Below, piece by piece: positions 18,293-28,660 of a DNA stretch of 64,000 bases. Location: positions 62,001-126,000 of the forward strand of contig NZ_RKLY01000002.1 of the NCBI RefSeq assembly GCF_004745525.1, in the 5' to 3' direction. Origin of the DNA: Companilactobacillus suantsaicola (GTDB lineage Bacteria; Bacillota; Bacilli; Lactobacillales; Lactobacillaceae). Within the stretch, counting starts at the first letter, position 1; each line of letters opens with the position of its first letter. Made by a program: the position numbers and the translations under genes. The notes under the pieces were generated by a model, which saw only the letters and a list, made by a program, of their open reading frames with translations, was not told the origin of the DNA and did not search any database.

Positions 18293-19015
18293 CTACAACA
18301 ACCAACCTCCGGCGAAATAAATCGTCTGTCCAGTTAAATAATTTGATTTGATATTGACTAGATAACTGACCAAATCAGCTATTTCATCAGGATTTGCCAG
18401 CCGATCTGCTGGTATTTCATCTTTTACATTTTCGAGGTCTTCACTACTGAACTCTTGCGTGTTCATCTTCGTGTTGACGGCTCCAGGGGCTACAACATTA
18501 ACCGATAGCCCCAAGGAAGCAACCTCTTTAGCATATGCATCTGCAAATGAAGACATAGCTCCTTTGACGGTACTATAGACAACTTCCATCGCCGAGCCAA
18601 CTTTACCATAGATTGAACCGATAAAAACAATGCGTCCATGATGAGTTTTTGCTAGCTTATCTTGTAATTGCTGTAAGATTAAAATTGGCAACTTAACATG
18701 GATCTTCCACAGTGAATCGATTTCTTTTTCAGAAATGTCCACTAACAACTTATAGTAAGTATTTCCCTGTGCAAAAACAACTGCATCTAACCCAAAAATT
18801 TGTTGCGTCAATTTATCCACAGAGTCATTTTCCATATCAAATTGAATTGGTATGAAATCTTGATGAGGATAATTTTGCGTTAATTCTTGCGTCAACTTTT
18901 CAATTCGTGCTGCATTACGGTTGTAATGCAAATAAAGTGACCATCCTTTTTTGGCCAAATTTTTGGCCGTACTGGTACCGATATCGCCGGAACTGCCCAT
19001 AATCAATGCGTACAT
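18293..19015 (-). CDS. ymfI: Short-chain dehydrogenase/reductase YmfI
   Basis: 240 residues, Rossmann SDR fold: cofactor motif GSSGDIGTSTA near the N-terminus, NAG-equivalent region FAQGNTYYKLL, catalytic Ser in FIGSIYGKVGSAMEVVYSTVKGA with Tyr and Lys (YSTVK), and APGAVNTKMN. It resembles FabG-type 3-oxoacyl reductases, but the substrate is unknown. The ATG follows the ymfH stop by 3 bp with AGGAAG upstream, so it is co-translated with the peptidase pair. Confidence 0.9.
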   Translation of the reverse strand: MYALIMGSSGDIGTSTAKNLAKKGWSLYLHYNRNAARIEKLTQELTQNYPHQDFIPIQFDMENDSVDKLTQQIFGLDAVVFAQGNTYYKLLVDISEKEIDSLWKIHVKLPILILQQLQDKLAKTHHGRIVFIGSIYGKVGSAMEVVYSTVKGAMSSFADAYAKEVASLGLSVNVVAPGAVNTKMNTQEFSSEDLENVKDEIPADRLANPDEIADLVSYLVNIKSNYLTGQTIYFAGGWLL

Positions 19016-19018
19016 AGC

Positions 19019-20257
19019 TTACTTCCTATTTGGTAATAAATTGTAGTAGGTACTATTGTCATCTTTTAAAAACTTCTTGGAAACTTCTAACAAATCATCC
19101 TTTTGAATCGAGTTGATCATTTCAACTAATTGTAAATAGTCAACATCATAAAAGTTCAATTCTGCCATCTGATTGGCAATCGCTTCAGGTGAATTTTGAG
19201 CAAATAAATATGCACCGATTGCATCACGTTTGATACGTTCAAATTTTTCATCTGATAAAACTTTGACTAATGATTCATAAGACAAGTGATCATGAAGATA
19301 TTCTTGAAATTGTTCAGAATTATTAGTTGACCCACTAATAATGATAAAACAATAGTTGTTTTCTGCAACCACATTATATGAAAAACTATCATCAATTATC
19401 TTCAAATCGCTCATTTCTTGATAATTGGGTGACGATTCACCAATCAAGGTTTCCATAACCATGTTCATCATAAATTGATGTCTGACTAATTCATAACCGC
19501 TCAAATCGCTGTCAATTCTAATTCCATACGCTGATCGAGCTTGCGTGATATCCATAAATTCTTGACCACCAGCACCAATTTTCTCAAATTGATTAAGTGC
19601 TTTTTGAACTGGAGCCCCATTCTTTTGAAAATTAGAATTTTGAACAATATTTTCAATTTTTTCAAAATCTACATCACCGACAATTACAAGATCCATATTA
19701 TCTGGTCGATAATTATTTTGATAAGTCTCTAAAAGATTTTTGTGATTGATTTGTTGCAAAGACTCACTACTACCAGCAATGTCTTCGGCAATTGGATCAT
19801 TCGGATAAAGTTGAGCTAGAATCTTCTGTTCCAATACGAACTCTGGCATATCCAAATACATCTGAATCTCCTGATCAATAATTCCTCGTTCCGAAGCCAC
19901 GTTATTAGCCGTAAAATGTGGGTTTTGGATTAAATCAAGTAAAACCTTCAAATTTTCATAAGGCTTTTCTAGAGTTTGAAACAGATAAGCCGTCTTGGTG
20001 TAACTCGTATAGGCATTTGAATTGGCACCAAATTTAGCAAATTTTTCTGAAATATCATATCCCGGTTTAGCAAATAACTTGTGTTCAATAAAGTGAGCAA
20101 TCCCTGCTGGCAACTGCTTATTATTTTGCAAAGTATCAACAGACCCAAAATTAGCCATCGCAACGCCATAAACTTGATTGAATCCAGTCAAAGGTACTAC
20201 TGATATTTGAAAGCCATTCGGTAATTTTGTAACGTGATTTTTCAATCTTTGTGTCAT
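19019..20257 (-). CDS. ymfH: M16-family zinc peptidase YmfH
   Basis: 412 residues. It carries the inverted zinc motif HFIEH (GIAHFIEHKLF) with the downstream glutamate region, so this is the catalytic partner of an M16 pair. The ATG at 20257 with TTGGAGAC upstream is preferred to an upstream TTG. It starts 1 bp after the ymfF stop. Such YmfF/YmfH pairs form heterodimeric peptidases; their substrate is not known. Confidence 0.9.
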   Translation of the reverse strand: MTQRLKNHVTKLPNGFQISVVPLTGFNQVYGVAMANFGSVDTLQNNKQLPAGIAHFIEHKLFAKPGYDISEKFAKFGANSNAYTSYTKTAYLFQTLEKPYENLKVLLDLIQNPHFTANNVASERGIIDQEIQMYLDMPEFVLEQKILAQLYPNDPIAEDIAGSSESLQQINHKNLLETYQNNYRPDNMDLVIVGDVDFEKIENIVQNSNFQKNGAPVQKALNQFEKIGAGGQEFMDITQARSAYGIRIDSDLSGYELVRHQFMMNMVMETLIGESSPNYQEMSDLKIIDDSFSYNVVAENNYCFIIISGSTNNSEQFQEYLHDHLSYESLVKVLSDEKFERIKRDAIGAYLFAQNSPEAIANQMAELNFYDVDYLQLVEMINSIQKDDLLEVSKKFLKDDNSTYYNLLPNRK

Positions 20258-20258
20258 A

Positions 20259-21530
20259 TTAGTCTCCAATCAATTGATACTGGGCAATTGCATGCATATT
20301 TTCAGCAACACCAGCAATATGTGCTCGGTCTAGGTCGTTTAGTTCCTGTTCAAATTGTTCATCATTCAAAAGTGTCTTCGGATAGACAGTCTCCCAAATT
20401 CCCCGCATGATGTAATGCTGAATCGTATCACTAGAAATCTTGCGTTGCGTCAACATTACTTTCTGCGCATGTCTAATTTGCTCATCAGTGACCTTGCCTT
20501 CTTTGATGTAAGCAATCTGTTCATTGATCAAATGTAGAGCTTTGTCGATCGAATTGGCGTCCAATCCAGCTTGAATGGTGACTAAGTGACTGAGCGGTTG
20601 GTAACTACTAGAAACGGAATAAGCCAGACTATTCTTTTCGCGAACTTGCAAGAACAACTGTGACTGATCATCTCCACCCAAAATCAAATTCATAATTTGT
20701 GGAGCTAGACGATTAACGCCTTTTGAAAGACTAGTTTCATACGCTAAACCGATCCGACTTTGATTAAGGTGCTTGTGTTCAGTTTCACTGGCCGGTTGCT
20801 TAACTAAATCATCAAAGTTGCTAAAAGTAATTTGCAAATCATTCCGATCACCCTTCAAGGCTTGTCCAAAAATGCTTTGCTTGATATCTTCTAAGAATTT
20901 ATCTTGATCGACATTACCAACCACATTGATTATGACTGCATCGTTAGCAATCACATCTTGATAAATATCTAATAATTGTTCACCAGTGATATGTTCCAAT
21001 TGATCAATATCACCAAAAATCGGAACTTGTCGGTCGGGATCATTTTTATAAATCAGTTTAATCAGCCCTAGAGCGCTGACCAAATCTTGATTGTCTTGAA
21101 TCGACATCAAATTAGACATTAAATTCCGTTTTTCAGTCGAAAAGGCTGTCTCATCAAAATTACTGCCCTTCAAATTGGGTTTAAAAATAATTTCTCCTAA
21201 TAAGTCCAAATTATCTTTAATTTGTGTTTGCGAACCGATCAAAAAACTAGGATCAGCGAATTCAACGCTAAAAGCCAAATCATTGAAATTCAATAAATTA
21301 CGGGTATACACGTTGATCTCTGAGCCATATAGATCCATTTCACGGTCATTTATCGCTTGAAAACTAGGATAATTTTGCGTCGAGTTAGACAAGACGTTCG
21401 CCAATAAACGTCGTCCAGTCGTTTCATCTTTTTTTAAGGGCCGTAAAAAATCGACTTGAATTTTAATCGTTCGAAATTTTTTTATTGGATTGATATTTAA
21501 AAAGACATTCTTTGCTAGTGTTTGTTTCAA
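20259..21530 (-). CDS. ymfF: M16-family peptidase-like protein YmfF
   Basis: 423 residues. Same fold as YmfH but the zinc-binding HxxEH is absent, replaced by the region LLANVLSNSTQNYPSFQAIN, so it is probably the non-catalytic half. The C-terminal half has the substrate-binding stretch LFLQVREKNSLAYSVSSSYQ. Start is TTG 21530 with TTAGGTGA upstream. It lies 8 bp after ftsK and directly before ymfH. Confidence 0.88.
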   Translation of the reverse strand: MKQTLAKNVFLNINPIKKFRTIKIQVDFLRPLKKDETTGRRLLANVLSNSTQNYPSFQAINDREMDLYGSEINVYTRNLLNFNDLAFSVEFADPSFLIGSQTQIKDNLDLLGEIIFKPNLKGSNFDETAFSTEKRNLMSNLMSIQDNQDLVSALGLIKLIYKNDPDRQVPIFGDIDQLEHITGEQLLDIYQDVIANDAVIINVVGNVDQDKFLEDIKQSIFGQALKGDRNDLQITFSNFDDLVKQPASETEHKHLNQSRIGLAYETSLSKGVNRLAPQIMNLILGGDDQSQLFLQVREKNSLAYSVSSSYQPLSHLVTIQAGLDANSIDKALHLINEQIAYIKEGKVTDEQIRHAQKVMLTQRKISSDTIQHYIMRGIWETVYPKTLLNDEQFEQELNDLDRAHIAGVAENMHAIAQYQLIGD

Positions 21531-21538
21531 TTTTTCAC

Positions 21539-23896
21539 CTAATTTTTTCTCATTGTTTCGAGTTGTTCTTCCGTTATCAAGACCTTGCGTGGTTTACTAC
21601 CTTCACTCGGTCCAACAATTCCTTTTTCTTCCATCTGATCGACCATACGAGCAGCCCGATTATAACCAATTTGGAATCTTCTTTGTAACATTGAGACACT
21701 GGCTGATTGTTGTTTAACAATTAGATCAACTGCATCATCCCAATATTCATCATTTGGCTTATCACCGCCGCCACTGGATGAACCTTCATCAACATCAGTC
21801 GGAATCATATCTTCATCATACTCAGCTTCTTGTTGATTACTTACAAAGTTAACTACATTTTCAACTTCAGACTCAGAAATGTAAGCCCCTTGAAGACGAA
21901 CTGGCTTACTTTTACCAATCGGTTGAAAGAGCATATCTCCTCGACCTAGTAATTTTTCAGCTCCAACCGAATCAAGAATTGTTCGTGAGTCAACCCCACT
22001 AGAAACCGCAAAGGCAATTCGTGAAGGGATATTAGCTTTGATCAAACCAGTAATAACATCAACTGATGGACGTTGCGTTGCAATAATAATGTGTAAACCT
22101 GCCGCACGAGCCATTTGTGCCAAACGAACAATAGCAGCTTCAACTTCATGCCCCGCTACCATCATCAAGTCAGATAACTCATCGACAATAACGACGATAT
22201 AAGGAAGGCGTTCCATTTTATCCTCATCAGCCGCTGTCTCATTAAACTTATCAACGTCAGCGTTATACTCACCAATGTTACGGTGACTAGTATCTGCGAA
22301 GAGTTTATAACGCCGTTCCATTTCCTTAACTGCTTTTTGCAACGCTCCAGCAGCTCTTCTAGCATCAGTTACAACTGGAATCAAGAGATGCGGTATACCG
22401 TTATAAACATTCAATTCAACCATCTTAGGATCAATCAAAATCAATTTAACTTCACTTGGTTTGGCTTTCATCAAAATACCAGTAATAATCGTATTGATGG
22501 CAACTGATTTACCACTACCAGTAGATCCAGCAATCAATAAATGGGGCATTTTCGTGATATCAGCTTCAATAATGTTTCCGGAAACTTCTTTTCCTAAAGG
22601 CACTACCAACGGATGCGTCTTATCTTTTTGATTCTCAGTAATATCTCTAAAGGAAACAGTTGAAATAGTCTGATTAGGAACTTCAATCCCGACAAATGAC
22701 TTACCAGGAATTGGAGCTTCAATACGAATATCTTTAGCTGCAAGAGCTAATGCCAAATCATCAGCTAAATTAACAATTTTACTTACCTTGACCCCAACAG
22801 CCGGCTGTACTTCATACTTAGTGATTGTTGGCCCTAGACTTGCTTTCTTGACTTCAACATCAACCCCAAAACTCTTGAAAGTTTGCTTCAACTTATCTTT
22901 GTTGTCGTCAATCAATTTGACCTCTGCACTCTGGTCAGTCTGTGGAACTTGTTTCAACAGATCAACACTTGGCAATTGATAATCACTATCATCGGTTTCC
23001 TTAGTGCTAACTGGATCAGGCAAATCTTTATCCTTAGTCCCATCAATTCCATAAGGCTTAGAAACAACCTCGGCTTTATTTTCATCAGCCTTTAACTCTG
23101 GAGTTTTAGGCATGTCGATATGAAAGTCCGAATCCTCTTCCTTAGCCGGTTCTTTTTTCTTAGCAAAGCTGTTAACATCTTTGAACTTATCATCATCACG
23201 TTCGACTTTGGGTGGTGTCGAATTTTGTTTCTCTGTCTTTGCTGTAGCACGAGTTTCAACGTAATTACTGTATCCGCCTCTGAACGAATCTTTAATTTTG
23301 ATCAACAGATGTTTGAATGAAACTAAGACATTAGTTGTCACAATTGAAACTTGTTTCATCGTTACATTGAACAACATTAAAATACCAATAAAAATTAATA
23401 ACGCCGTTACAAAATATGTCCCAACAGTTGAAAACATTGGCATGTAGAAGCTATAAATGTACGAGCCAATCATTCCCCCACCAACTGAATTATCAACTGA
23501 TACTTGAGTCATTTCCGTAGCCAGTGTATTCCAAGTTACCAAATTATAATTGTGGTACAACGACATATTAGAGAAAAATATGCCATGCAGAATAACTAAC
23601 GTACCCAAATATACAAATAGTAAACCAAAGTTACGTTTGGGTGTCATCAAAGGTATTCTACCGGTTGCAATAATAAATGCTGCAACAAAAATACTAATGA
23701 TCAATAAAACAGGATAACTGTCACCAACAAAAATTCGATAAATATTGTCAAAAGTCTTTCCGACAATACCGAATTTGAATAATCCTAAAATAGACAGTAA
23801 TATCCACACGAGACTGACCAGTGATCTAATCAGTCGTGAATTATTCGTTGTTGTTTTTCTCTTTCTAGGCTTTGTAGTTGCCTTTTTTCTTGCCAT
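21539..23896 (-). CDS. ftsK: DNA translocase FtsK/SpoIIIE
   Basis: 785 residues. Four N-terminal membrane helices (about 22-175), an acidic linker (about 215-310), then the motor with Walker [16 protein letters not shown], Walker [15 protein letters not shown], and a C-terminal gamma winged helix (about 720-785; [20 protein letters not shown]). It pumps chromosomal DNA through the closing septum. It heads the ftsK-ymfF-ymfH-ymfI run. GTGAGG precedes ATG 23896. Confidence 0.95.
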   Translation of the reverse strand: MARKKATTKPRKRKTTTNNSRLIRSLVSLVWILLSILGLFKFGIVGKTFDNIYRIFVGDSYPVLLIISIFVAAFIIATGRIPLMTPKRNFGLLFVYLGTLVILHGIFFSNMSLYHNYNLVTWNTLATEMTQVSVDNSVGGGMIGSYIYSFYMPMFSTVGTYFVTALLIFIGILMLFNVTMKQVSIVTTNVLVSFKHLLIKIKDSFRGGYSNYVETRATAKTEKQNSTPPKVERDDDKFKDVNSFAKKKEPAKEEDSDFHIDMPKTPELKADENKAEVVSKPYGIDGTKDKDLPDPVSTKETDDSDYQLPSVDLLKQVPQTDQSAEVKLIDDNKDKLKQTFKSFGVDVEVKKASLGPTITKYEVQPAVGVKVSKIVNLADDLALALAAKDIRIEAPIPGKSFVGIEVPNQTISTVSFRDITENQKDKTHPLVVPLGKEVSGNIIEADITKMPHLLIAGSTGSGKSVAINTIITGILMKAKPSEVKLILIDPKMVELNVYNGIPHLLIPVVTDARRAAGALQKAVKEMERRYKLFADTSHRNIGEYNADVDKFNETAADEDKMERLPYIVVIVDELSDLMMVAGHEVEAAIVRLAQMARAAGLHIIIATQRPSVDVITGLIKANIPSRIAFAVSSGVDSRTILDSVGAEKLLGRGDMLFQPIGKSKPVRLQGAYISESEVENVVNFVSNQQEAEYDEDMIPTDVDEGSSSGGGDKPNDEYWDDAVDLIVKQQSASVSMLQRRFQIGYNRAARMVDQMEEKGIVGPSEGSKPRKVLITEEQLETMRKN

Positions 23897-23953
23897 AAAT
23901 ACCTCACACGATCCTTAAAGTAATCATCTAAAATTATACCTTTTTTGAAGCTC

Positions 23954-23985
23954 AAAAAAAACAGCCCGGCTGGACTGTTTAATTT
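23954..23985 (-). terminator. Terminator after the DUF1149 gene
   Basis: Minus strand AACAGTCC-AGCC-GGGCTGTT followed by eight T. Confidence 0.88.
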
Positions 23986-24000
23986 TCTTCTTGTTTTGGT

Positions 24001-24045
24001 GCTTACCGCCTTCCACACAACTGTGATTGACTGGAGAATGGCGAT
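24001..24045 (+). repeat. Possible family G remnant
   Basis: TACCGCCTTCCACA ... GACTGGAGAATGGC recalls the left frame of family G (GCCGTCTTCCA, GCTGGAACG), but the return arm is missing. Weak similarity. Confidence 0.3.
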
Positions 24046-24046
24046 A

Positions 24047-24499
24047 CTATTTATCTGATTTCTTCTCTTTTGATTTTAATTCTTTCAAAGCATCATTTGG
24101 TTCGATTTGAATATCTTTATTGAAATTCAATGAGAAACCTTGATTTAAAGCGACGCTGGTTACTTGATAAGTTAAAGTTTCAATATACTCAACTACTGGA
24201 CGTGACAATTGTTGAACATCTTTTGCTTCAAGATCTTGAATTTCACCATGGAAACCAACTGGTTGAACGACTTGTCCAATCAAGCCCGAAACTTTAAATG
24301 GTGCATTTTCTGGATGGATTTCGAAAGGAACGACGATCTGGAGAATTTTACCTTTATCTTCGTTCAATGGTTGTCCATTTTCATCCTTGAAATCAGGATG
24401 TTCGATATTAATATTTAATTCCGTCTTAGGATCAGCACTCGTTGATTCAACATCATAGTGGAATCCTTGAACATTTACAGCACCCTTAATTATTTTCAT
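24047..24499 (-). CDS. DUF1149 family protein
   Basis: 150 residues, soluble, with the typical start MKIIKGAVNVQGFHYDVEST and region IVPFEIHPENAPFKVSGLIG. Members are found in lactobacilli and streptococci and resemble SecB-like folds; their role is unproven. The Lys-rich tail ELKSKEKKSDK is notable. AGGAGAAAAATT precedes the ATG. It follows trmL by 10 bp and ends with a strong terminator, so the two form an operon. Confidence 0.85.
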   Translation of the reverse strand: MKIIKGAVNVQGFHYDVESTSADPKTELNINIEHPDFKDENGQPLNEDKGKILQIVVPFEIHPENAPFKVSGLIGQVVQPVGFHGEIQDLEAKDVQQLSRPVVEYIETLTYQVTSVALNQGFSLNFNKDIQIEPNDALKELKSKEKKSDK

Positions 24500-24509
24500 A
24501 ATTTTTCTC

Positions 24510-25019
24510 CTAATCTAATTTATCATTTTCGTAATGATGACTTAATTCCAAACCAGCAAATTTTTGTTGACGAACGGCTTCATAAAGAACTAAAGCCACA
24601 CTATTTGATAAATTCAAGGCACGAATGTTATCACTCATTGGAATTCTTAAACATTTTTCTGGATTACGACGCATAAAATCTTCTGGTAAACCAGTTGTTT
24701 CTTTACCAAATAGGAAATAATGATCTTTTGATGTATCTGTAAAATCTTGATCACTATAAACTTTATCGGAGAATTTGGTAATTAGGTATAAATACTTATC
24801 ATCAGGAATTGAATCTAAGAAATCATTCAAGTCATCGTGATAAGTGATATCTACTTTATCCCAATAATCAAGTCCAGCTCGTTTCATATGAGCATCGTCA
24901 GTATTAAAACCTAATGGACGAATTAAGTGCAATTTAGTATTAGTACCAGCACAAGTTCTGGCAATGTTTCCAGTATTAGCTGGCATTAGTGGCTCGTATA
25001 GTGCAACGTGATTAGTCAT
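24510..25019 (-). CDS. trmL: tRNA (cytidine(34)-2'-O)-methyltransferase
   Basis: 169 residues, SPOUT fold: [12 protein letters not shown] near the N-terminus, [12 protein letters not shown], and the C-terminal knot [23 protein letters not shown]. It methylates the wobble ribose of tRNA-Leu. GGGAGAAG precedes the ATG. First gene of the trmL-DUF1149 pair. Confidence 0.93.
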   Translation of the reverse strand: MTNHVALYEPLMPANTGNIARTCAGTNTKLHLIRPLGFNTDDAHMKRAGLDYWDKVDITYHDDLNDFLDSIPDDKYLYLITKFSDKVYSDQDFTDTSKDHYFLFGKETTGLPEDFMRRNPEKCLRIPMSDNIRALNLSNSVALVLYEAVRQQKFAGLELSHHYENDKLD

Positions 25020-25040
25020 TTCTCTTCTCCCTTTTTAACA

Positions 25041-25096
25041 AAAAAGCGCATACCCTCGGTGAAAACCACAGCAAGGACATGCGCTAGTAAAGCCTG
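25041..25096 (-). terminator. Terminator after AI-2E family gene
   Basis: Minus strand AGCGCATGTCCTTG ... CGAGGGTATGCGCT followed by six T. Confidence 0.8.
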
Positions 25097-25200
25097 ATAT
25101 TTATTTGCTTTTGTCAAAACTTCTTCTGAGAAAAACAAATAACTGCAAACTCAATAGATATTATATACGACATATCCAGTCTGAACAATAGAAATTTGAA

Positions 25201-26400
25201 TTATTCGTGAACTTTTTTGGTAGTTTCTGTTGCTTTTGCTTCAGTTTTTTTACTCTGATCATCTTCGTCATACCAATTAGAATTTCGTTTAAACCAGTTA
25301 AAAATACGAACAACAATAATCTTTATAATGGCAAAGATTGGAATTCCGGCGACCATCCCAATCAAACCATACATCCCTGCTGAAACTAATAAAACTAAAA
25401 TTGTCGTAACTGGATGCATTTGCATCTTATTACCAACAATGATTGGTGAAATCACACGTGTTTCCACAGTTTGTTCTACGACAAAGACGATAATAACTTT
25501 GACCACCATCGATGGCGCAATGAAGGCTGCAATTACTAATGACGGGATCAAAGCTAAGGTCGAACCAATATAAGGAATCAAATTCAAAATACCAGCGACG
25601 ATTCCCAGTACTAATGCGTAACGCTGACCAATAATCAAATAACCAACAAAGAACATCACTGCTACCCAAAAGGCAACTGTCAACTGGCCAGTAATATAAG
25701 AACTCAAAGCCTGGCTGATTTCAGAAAGTGTGTCACCAACTGATTGTTTGATTCGATTAGGCATTATTTTTACAACAGATTGTTTAAACTTCTTATCATC
25801 TTTTAGCATAAAGAAAAGGATGAACGGAGCCGTCATGATAATTACTACAACATTAGTAAGGACCCCTACTGCTGATCCAATATTGTTGACGGTTCGTGGT
25901 AGGATTTGGTTCATCGACTTTTCAAAACTTTTGGTAATACTTTCATTGGTATTAGCCAGCCGATCGCGAATGACATGCAACTTAGGATCAGAAAACATAT
26001 TTTGCAAACTGTCACTTAGTGAGCGCCAATACTGAGGCCAATTTTTAATCAATGACTGAATCTGTTCTTGAACAAACGGAATTAAGGACATTACACCCCA
26101 AATTAAGAGTGCCAAAATAATAATAAATACAAACGAGATTGAGATAATTCGATTAACGTGAAATTTACTTTCCAAAACGTTGATCAACGGATTAATCAAA
26201 TAAAACAACACTAAAGCCAAAATTACTGGTGGCATCGTAATTCCCAAAATTTGATTAAGTGGATCAAACACAAAGCTTATTTTTGAAAAAAGATAAATAA
26301 TCAAAAATACTAAGAAAACATTAATCAAAATCACCGTCAATTGGTTGTTTAGAAACCATTGGTAAAACCAACTTTTTCTTTTTTCCGGTGTTTCTTTCAT
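25201..26400 (-). CDS. AI-2E family transporter (YdiK/PerM-like)
   Basis: 399 residues with about seven to eight membrane helices and the family C-terminal pattern (GILNLIPYIGSTLALIPSLV, VVEQTVETRVISPIIVGNKM, GIPIFAIIKIIV). Members export signals or ions; some are Na+/H+ antiporters. The substrate here is unknown. The tail is Lys/Thr/Glu-rich. ATG 26400 follows GGGGAGT. It diverges from the lactonase-like gene; the 69-bp gap contains several TATACT-like -10 elements. Confidence 0.87.
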   Translation of the reverse strand: MKETPEKRKSWFYQWFLNNQLTVILINVFLVFLIIYLFSKISFVFDPLNQILGITMPPVILALVLFYLINPLINVLESKFHVNRIISISFVFIIILALLIWGVMSLIPFVQEQIQSLIKNWPQYWRSLSDSLQNMFSDPKLHVIRDRLANTNESITKSFEKSMNQILPRTVNNIGSAVGVLTNVVVIIMTAPFILFFMLKDDKKFKQSVVKIMPNRIKQSVGDTLSEISQALSSYITGQLTVAFWVAVMFFVGYLIIGQRYALVLGIVAGILNLIPYIGSTLALIPSLVIAAFIAPSMVVKVIIVFVVEQTVETRVISPIIVGNKMQMHPVTTILVLLVSAGMYGLIGMVAGIPIFAIIKIIVVRIFNWFKRNSNWYDEDDQSKKTEAKATETTKKVHE

Positions 26401-26469
26401 AAAAGTACTCCCCAAAAATTTTCTATAAAGAATATACTATATACTATACAATGTTTGGAGGTTTTTGTA

Positions 26470-27489
26470 ATGTTTGAAAAGGTTCTCTTTAGTGGATACA
26501 CAAAAAAAGATGGTAAGGGTGTTTACTCTGCCGAACTGAATTCAGAAAATGGCGAATTGTCAACGCCAAAAGTTTTACTTGAGCTTAACGGCCCAACTTA
26601 TATCGATGTGACAAATGATATGAAATTAATTGCTTTGGCTAAGAAAGATGATCGTGGTGGAATCGTTGTTTATGATATTAACGGCGACAAGCCTAAATTA
26701 TTGGATGAAGATTTCTCAGAAGAAACTTCTCCTTCATACGTAAAATTCGATGCTTCACGCAATTTAATTTTCAGTGCTTATTTCCATTTAAGCAAGGTAA
26801 AAATCGATCATTTAACTGATGATGGTAAGATTGAACACTACTCAGAAGTTAAGTTTGAGGGTCATGGTCCCCGTGTTGAACAAGACCAATCAAAGCCTCA
26901 CTTTAGTGCTTTGACTCCTGATGGTAAATTGATTATTTGTGATTACGGTGCTGATCGAATTTACATTTATGATATTTCTGATCCAAAGAATCCAGAATTA
27001 ATGAATAACTACATCGCACCAAGTGGCTATGCTCCAAGACACTTAGTCTTCAATCCAACTAAGCCTTACGTTTACGTTGCTTGTGAGTTGTCATCCAAAG
27101 TTTTAGTTATGGAATATGACGCTAAAACTGCCGGCTTGACACTTGTTGATGAAGTCGAAGCTGCCAAAGATGAGCAAAAGAATACTACTGCTGCCATTAG
27201 AATTACTAAGGACGGTAAGTTCTTGTATGTTTCAACTCGTGGAGCTAACACAATCGCTTTGTTTGGCGTCAGTGAAGATGGATCACGTTTGAAGAAGATC
27301 ACAACAACATCTACTGACGGTAAAGGTCCGCGTGATTTCGATCTCGATCCTTCAGAAAACTACTTGGTCGCTGCTAACCAAGATTCCGACAATATCACTA
27401 TTTTCAAGCGCAACGAGAAAAAAGGAATTTTGACTAGTTTGGAAAATAATATTTCCATTCCTGAGTGTGTATGTGTACACTTTATTTAG
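26470..27489 (+). CDS. Lactonase-family beta-propeller protein (6-phosphogluconolactonase-like)
   Basis: 339 residues, seven-bladed propeller of the YbhE/cycloisomerase-2 family: repeated strands such as PRHLVFNPTKPYVYVACELS, FLYVSTRGANTIALFGV and GPRDFDLDPSENYLVAANQD. Members include 6-phosphogluconolactonase of the pentose phosphate route, so that activity is plausible but not shown. ATG 26470 is chosen because TTTGGAGG lies upstream. It precedes uppP by 33 bp with no terminator between them. Confidence 0.88.
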   Translation: MFEKVLFSGYTKKDGKGVYSAELNSENGELSTPKVLLELNGPTYIDVTNDMKLIALAKKDDRGGIVVYDINGDKPKLLDEDFSEETSPSYVKFDASRNLIFSAYFHLSKVKIDHLTDDGKIEHYSEVKFEGHGPRVEQDQSKPHFSALTPDGKLIICDYGADRIYIYDISDPKNPELMNNYIAPSGYAPRHLVFNPTKPYVYVACELSSKVLVMEYDAKTAGLTLVDEVEAAKDEQKNTTAAIRITKDGKFLYVSTRGANTIALFGVSEDGSRLKKITTTSTDGKGPRDFDLDPSENYLVAANQDSDNITIFKRNEKKGILTSLENNISIPECVCVHFI

Positions 27490-27522
27490 TTCCAAAATTA
27501 GTCAGGAGAATAATTAATTATT

Positions 27523-28362
27523 ATGTTCATTGAAATCATTAAAACTATTATCCTTGGAATCATCGAAGGTTTTACTGAATTTCTACCGATCAGTTCTACT
27601 GGTCACTTGTATTTGGCTGATGAATTCATCAAATTAAAGGAATCCACAGCTTTTATCAACATGTTTATGGTAGTTATTCAATTTGGAGCGATTTTGGCAG
27701 TTATCCTCATTTACTTCCACAAATTGAATCCATTTTCACCTAAAAAGGACCGTCACGCCAAGAAACAAACGTGGGATATTTGGTTTAAAGTAATTGTAGC
27801 CATCATCCCTTCAGCTGTAGTCGGTATACCTTTGAATGATTGGATGGATGCTCATTTAACTAGTTGGCAAGTTATTTCAGCTACCCTTTTGATCTATGGT
27901 GTACTTTTCATCGTTGTCGAAAATTGGTTAAAGGATAAAACTCCTCAAGTAGCTGATTTAGATAGCTTATCTTACAAGACAGCTTTTCAAATTGGACTTT
28001 TCCAAATTCTATCACTGGTTCCTGGTACATCACGTTCTGGTGCAACCATTCTAGGTGGTATGACCATCGGTACTTCAAGATTCGTCGCAACTGAATTTTC
28101 ATTCTTTCTAGCAATTCCAACTATGTTTGGTGCTAGTTTGATCAAGATTGGTAAATTCTTTGCCAAAGGAAATACTTTTTCAGGAGATCAAATTGTTATT
28201 CTTCTGATTGGTACATTCGTTTCATTTATTGTGGCTTATGCCTCAATCAAATTCTTGCTTGACTATATCAAACGTAATGACTTCAAGGCCTTCGGTTGGT
28301 ATAGAATCATCTTAGCTATCATTGTGATTGCTTACTTCGGTATTAAAGCAATGGTCAATTAG
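27523..28362 (+). CDS. uppP: Undecaprenyl-diphosphatase
   Basis: 279 residues, about eight membrane helices. Two family motifs are clear: [18 protein letters not shown] near the N-terminus and [16 protein letters not shown] in the middle. It recycles undecaprenyl diphosphate for wall synthesis and gives bacitracin tolerance. AGGAG lies upstream. The stop codon TAG is formed at the border of a family H hairpin. The Bce module at 42.8-45.3 kb belongs to the same stress theme. Confidence 0.96.
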   Translation: MFIEIIKTIILGIIEGFTEFLPISSTGHLYLADEFIKLKESTAFINMFMVVIQFGAILAVILIYFHKLNPFSPKKDRHAKKQTWDIWFKVIVAIIPSAVVGIPLNDWMDAHLTSWQVISATLLIYGVLFIVVENWLKDKTPQVADLDSLSYKTAFQIGLFQILSLVPGTSRSGATILGGMTIGTSRFVATEFSFFLAIPTMFGASLIKIGKFFAKGNTFSGDQIVILLIGTFVSFIVAYASIKFLLDYIKRNDFKAFGWYRIILAIIVIAYFGIKAMVN

Positions 28363-28492
28363 AGAGTGGAACAAGAGCGGTCAGCTCCCGGAGGATAACG
28401 TAATTTCAGGAATTGCTCGTCGCACTTTGCGAGTGATTCCTGAAATTTTGTTATCTCGGAGGGAGTTGCTCTTGTGTAACTCGTTTCAGCTA
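28361..28492 (+). repeat. Family H structured repeat, copy H1, at the uppP 3' end
   Basis: Starts in the uppP stop codon (TA then GAGAGTGGAAC) and ends GTAACTCGTTTCA. Nested arms: ACAAGAGC/GCTCTTGT, AGCTCCC/GGGAGTT, GGATAACGTAATTTCAGGAAT/ATTCCTGAAATTTTGTTATC (long central stem), tip CTCG/CGAG around CACTTTG. A partial second copy begins at 28491 (TAGAAGTGGAAC). Confidence 0.85.
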
Positions 28493-28546
28493 GAAGTGGA
28501 ACTGCATAGTCACCTCTCTAGCATTAATACAATAGGTCATAGTTAG

Positions 28547-28590
28547 TAAAATCTGTGATAATCAATTCGATTATCACGGATTTTTATTTT
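28547..28590 (+). terminator. Terminator downstream of uppP and H1
   Basis: AAATCTGTGATAATC-aattc-GATTATCACGGATTT followed by a T-rich run; the only classical terminator after uppP. Confidence 0.85.
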
Positions 28591-28605
28591 CTCAACATTA
28601 TTAAG

Positions 28606-28633
28606 TTGTAACCGTTATCCATTTTGTTAGAAT
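28606..28633 (+). promoter_or_regulatory. Candidate cutC promoter
   Basis: TTGTAA (28606), 16 bp, TAGAAT (28628-28633), about 30 bp before the ribosome site of cutC. Confidence 0.5.
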
Positions 28634-28660
28634 GGACTTATCAAATATCAAAAAAAGAGG

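Noticed and set aside
28328-28546. A 72-codon frame overlapping the uppP end
   Set aside because: Different frame from uppP, through H1; no ribosome site.
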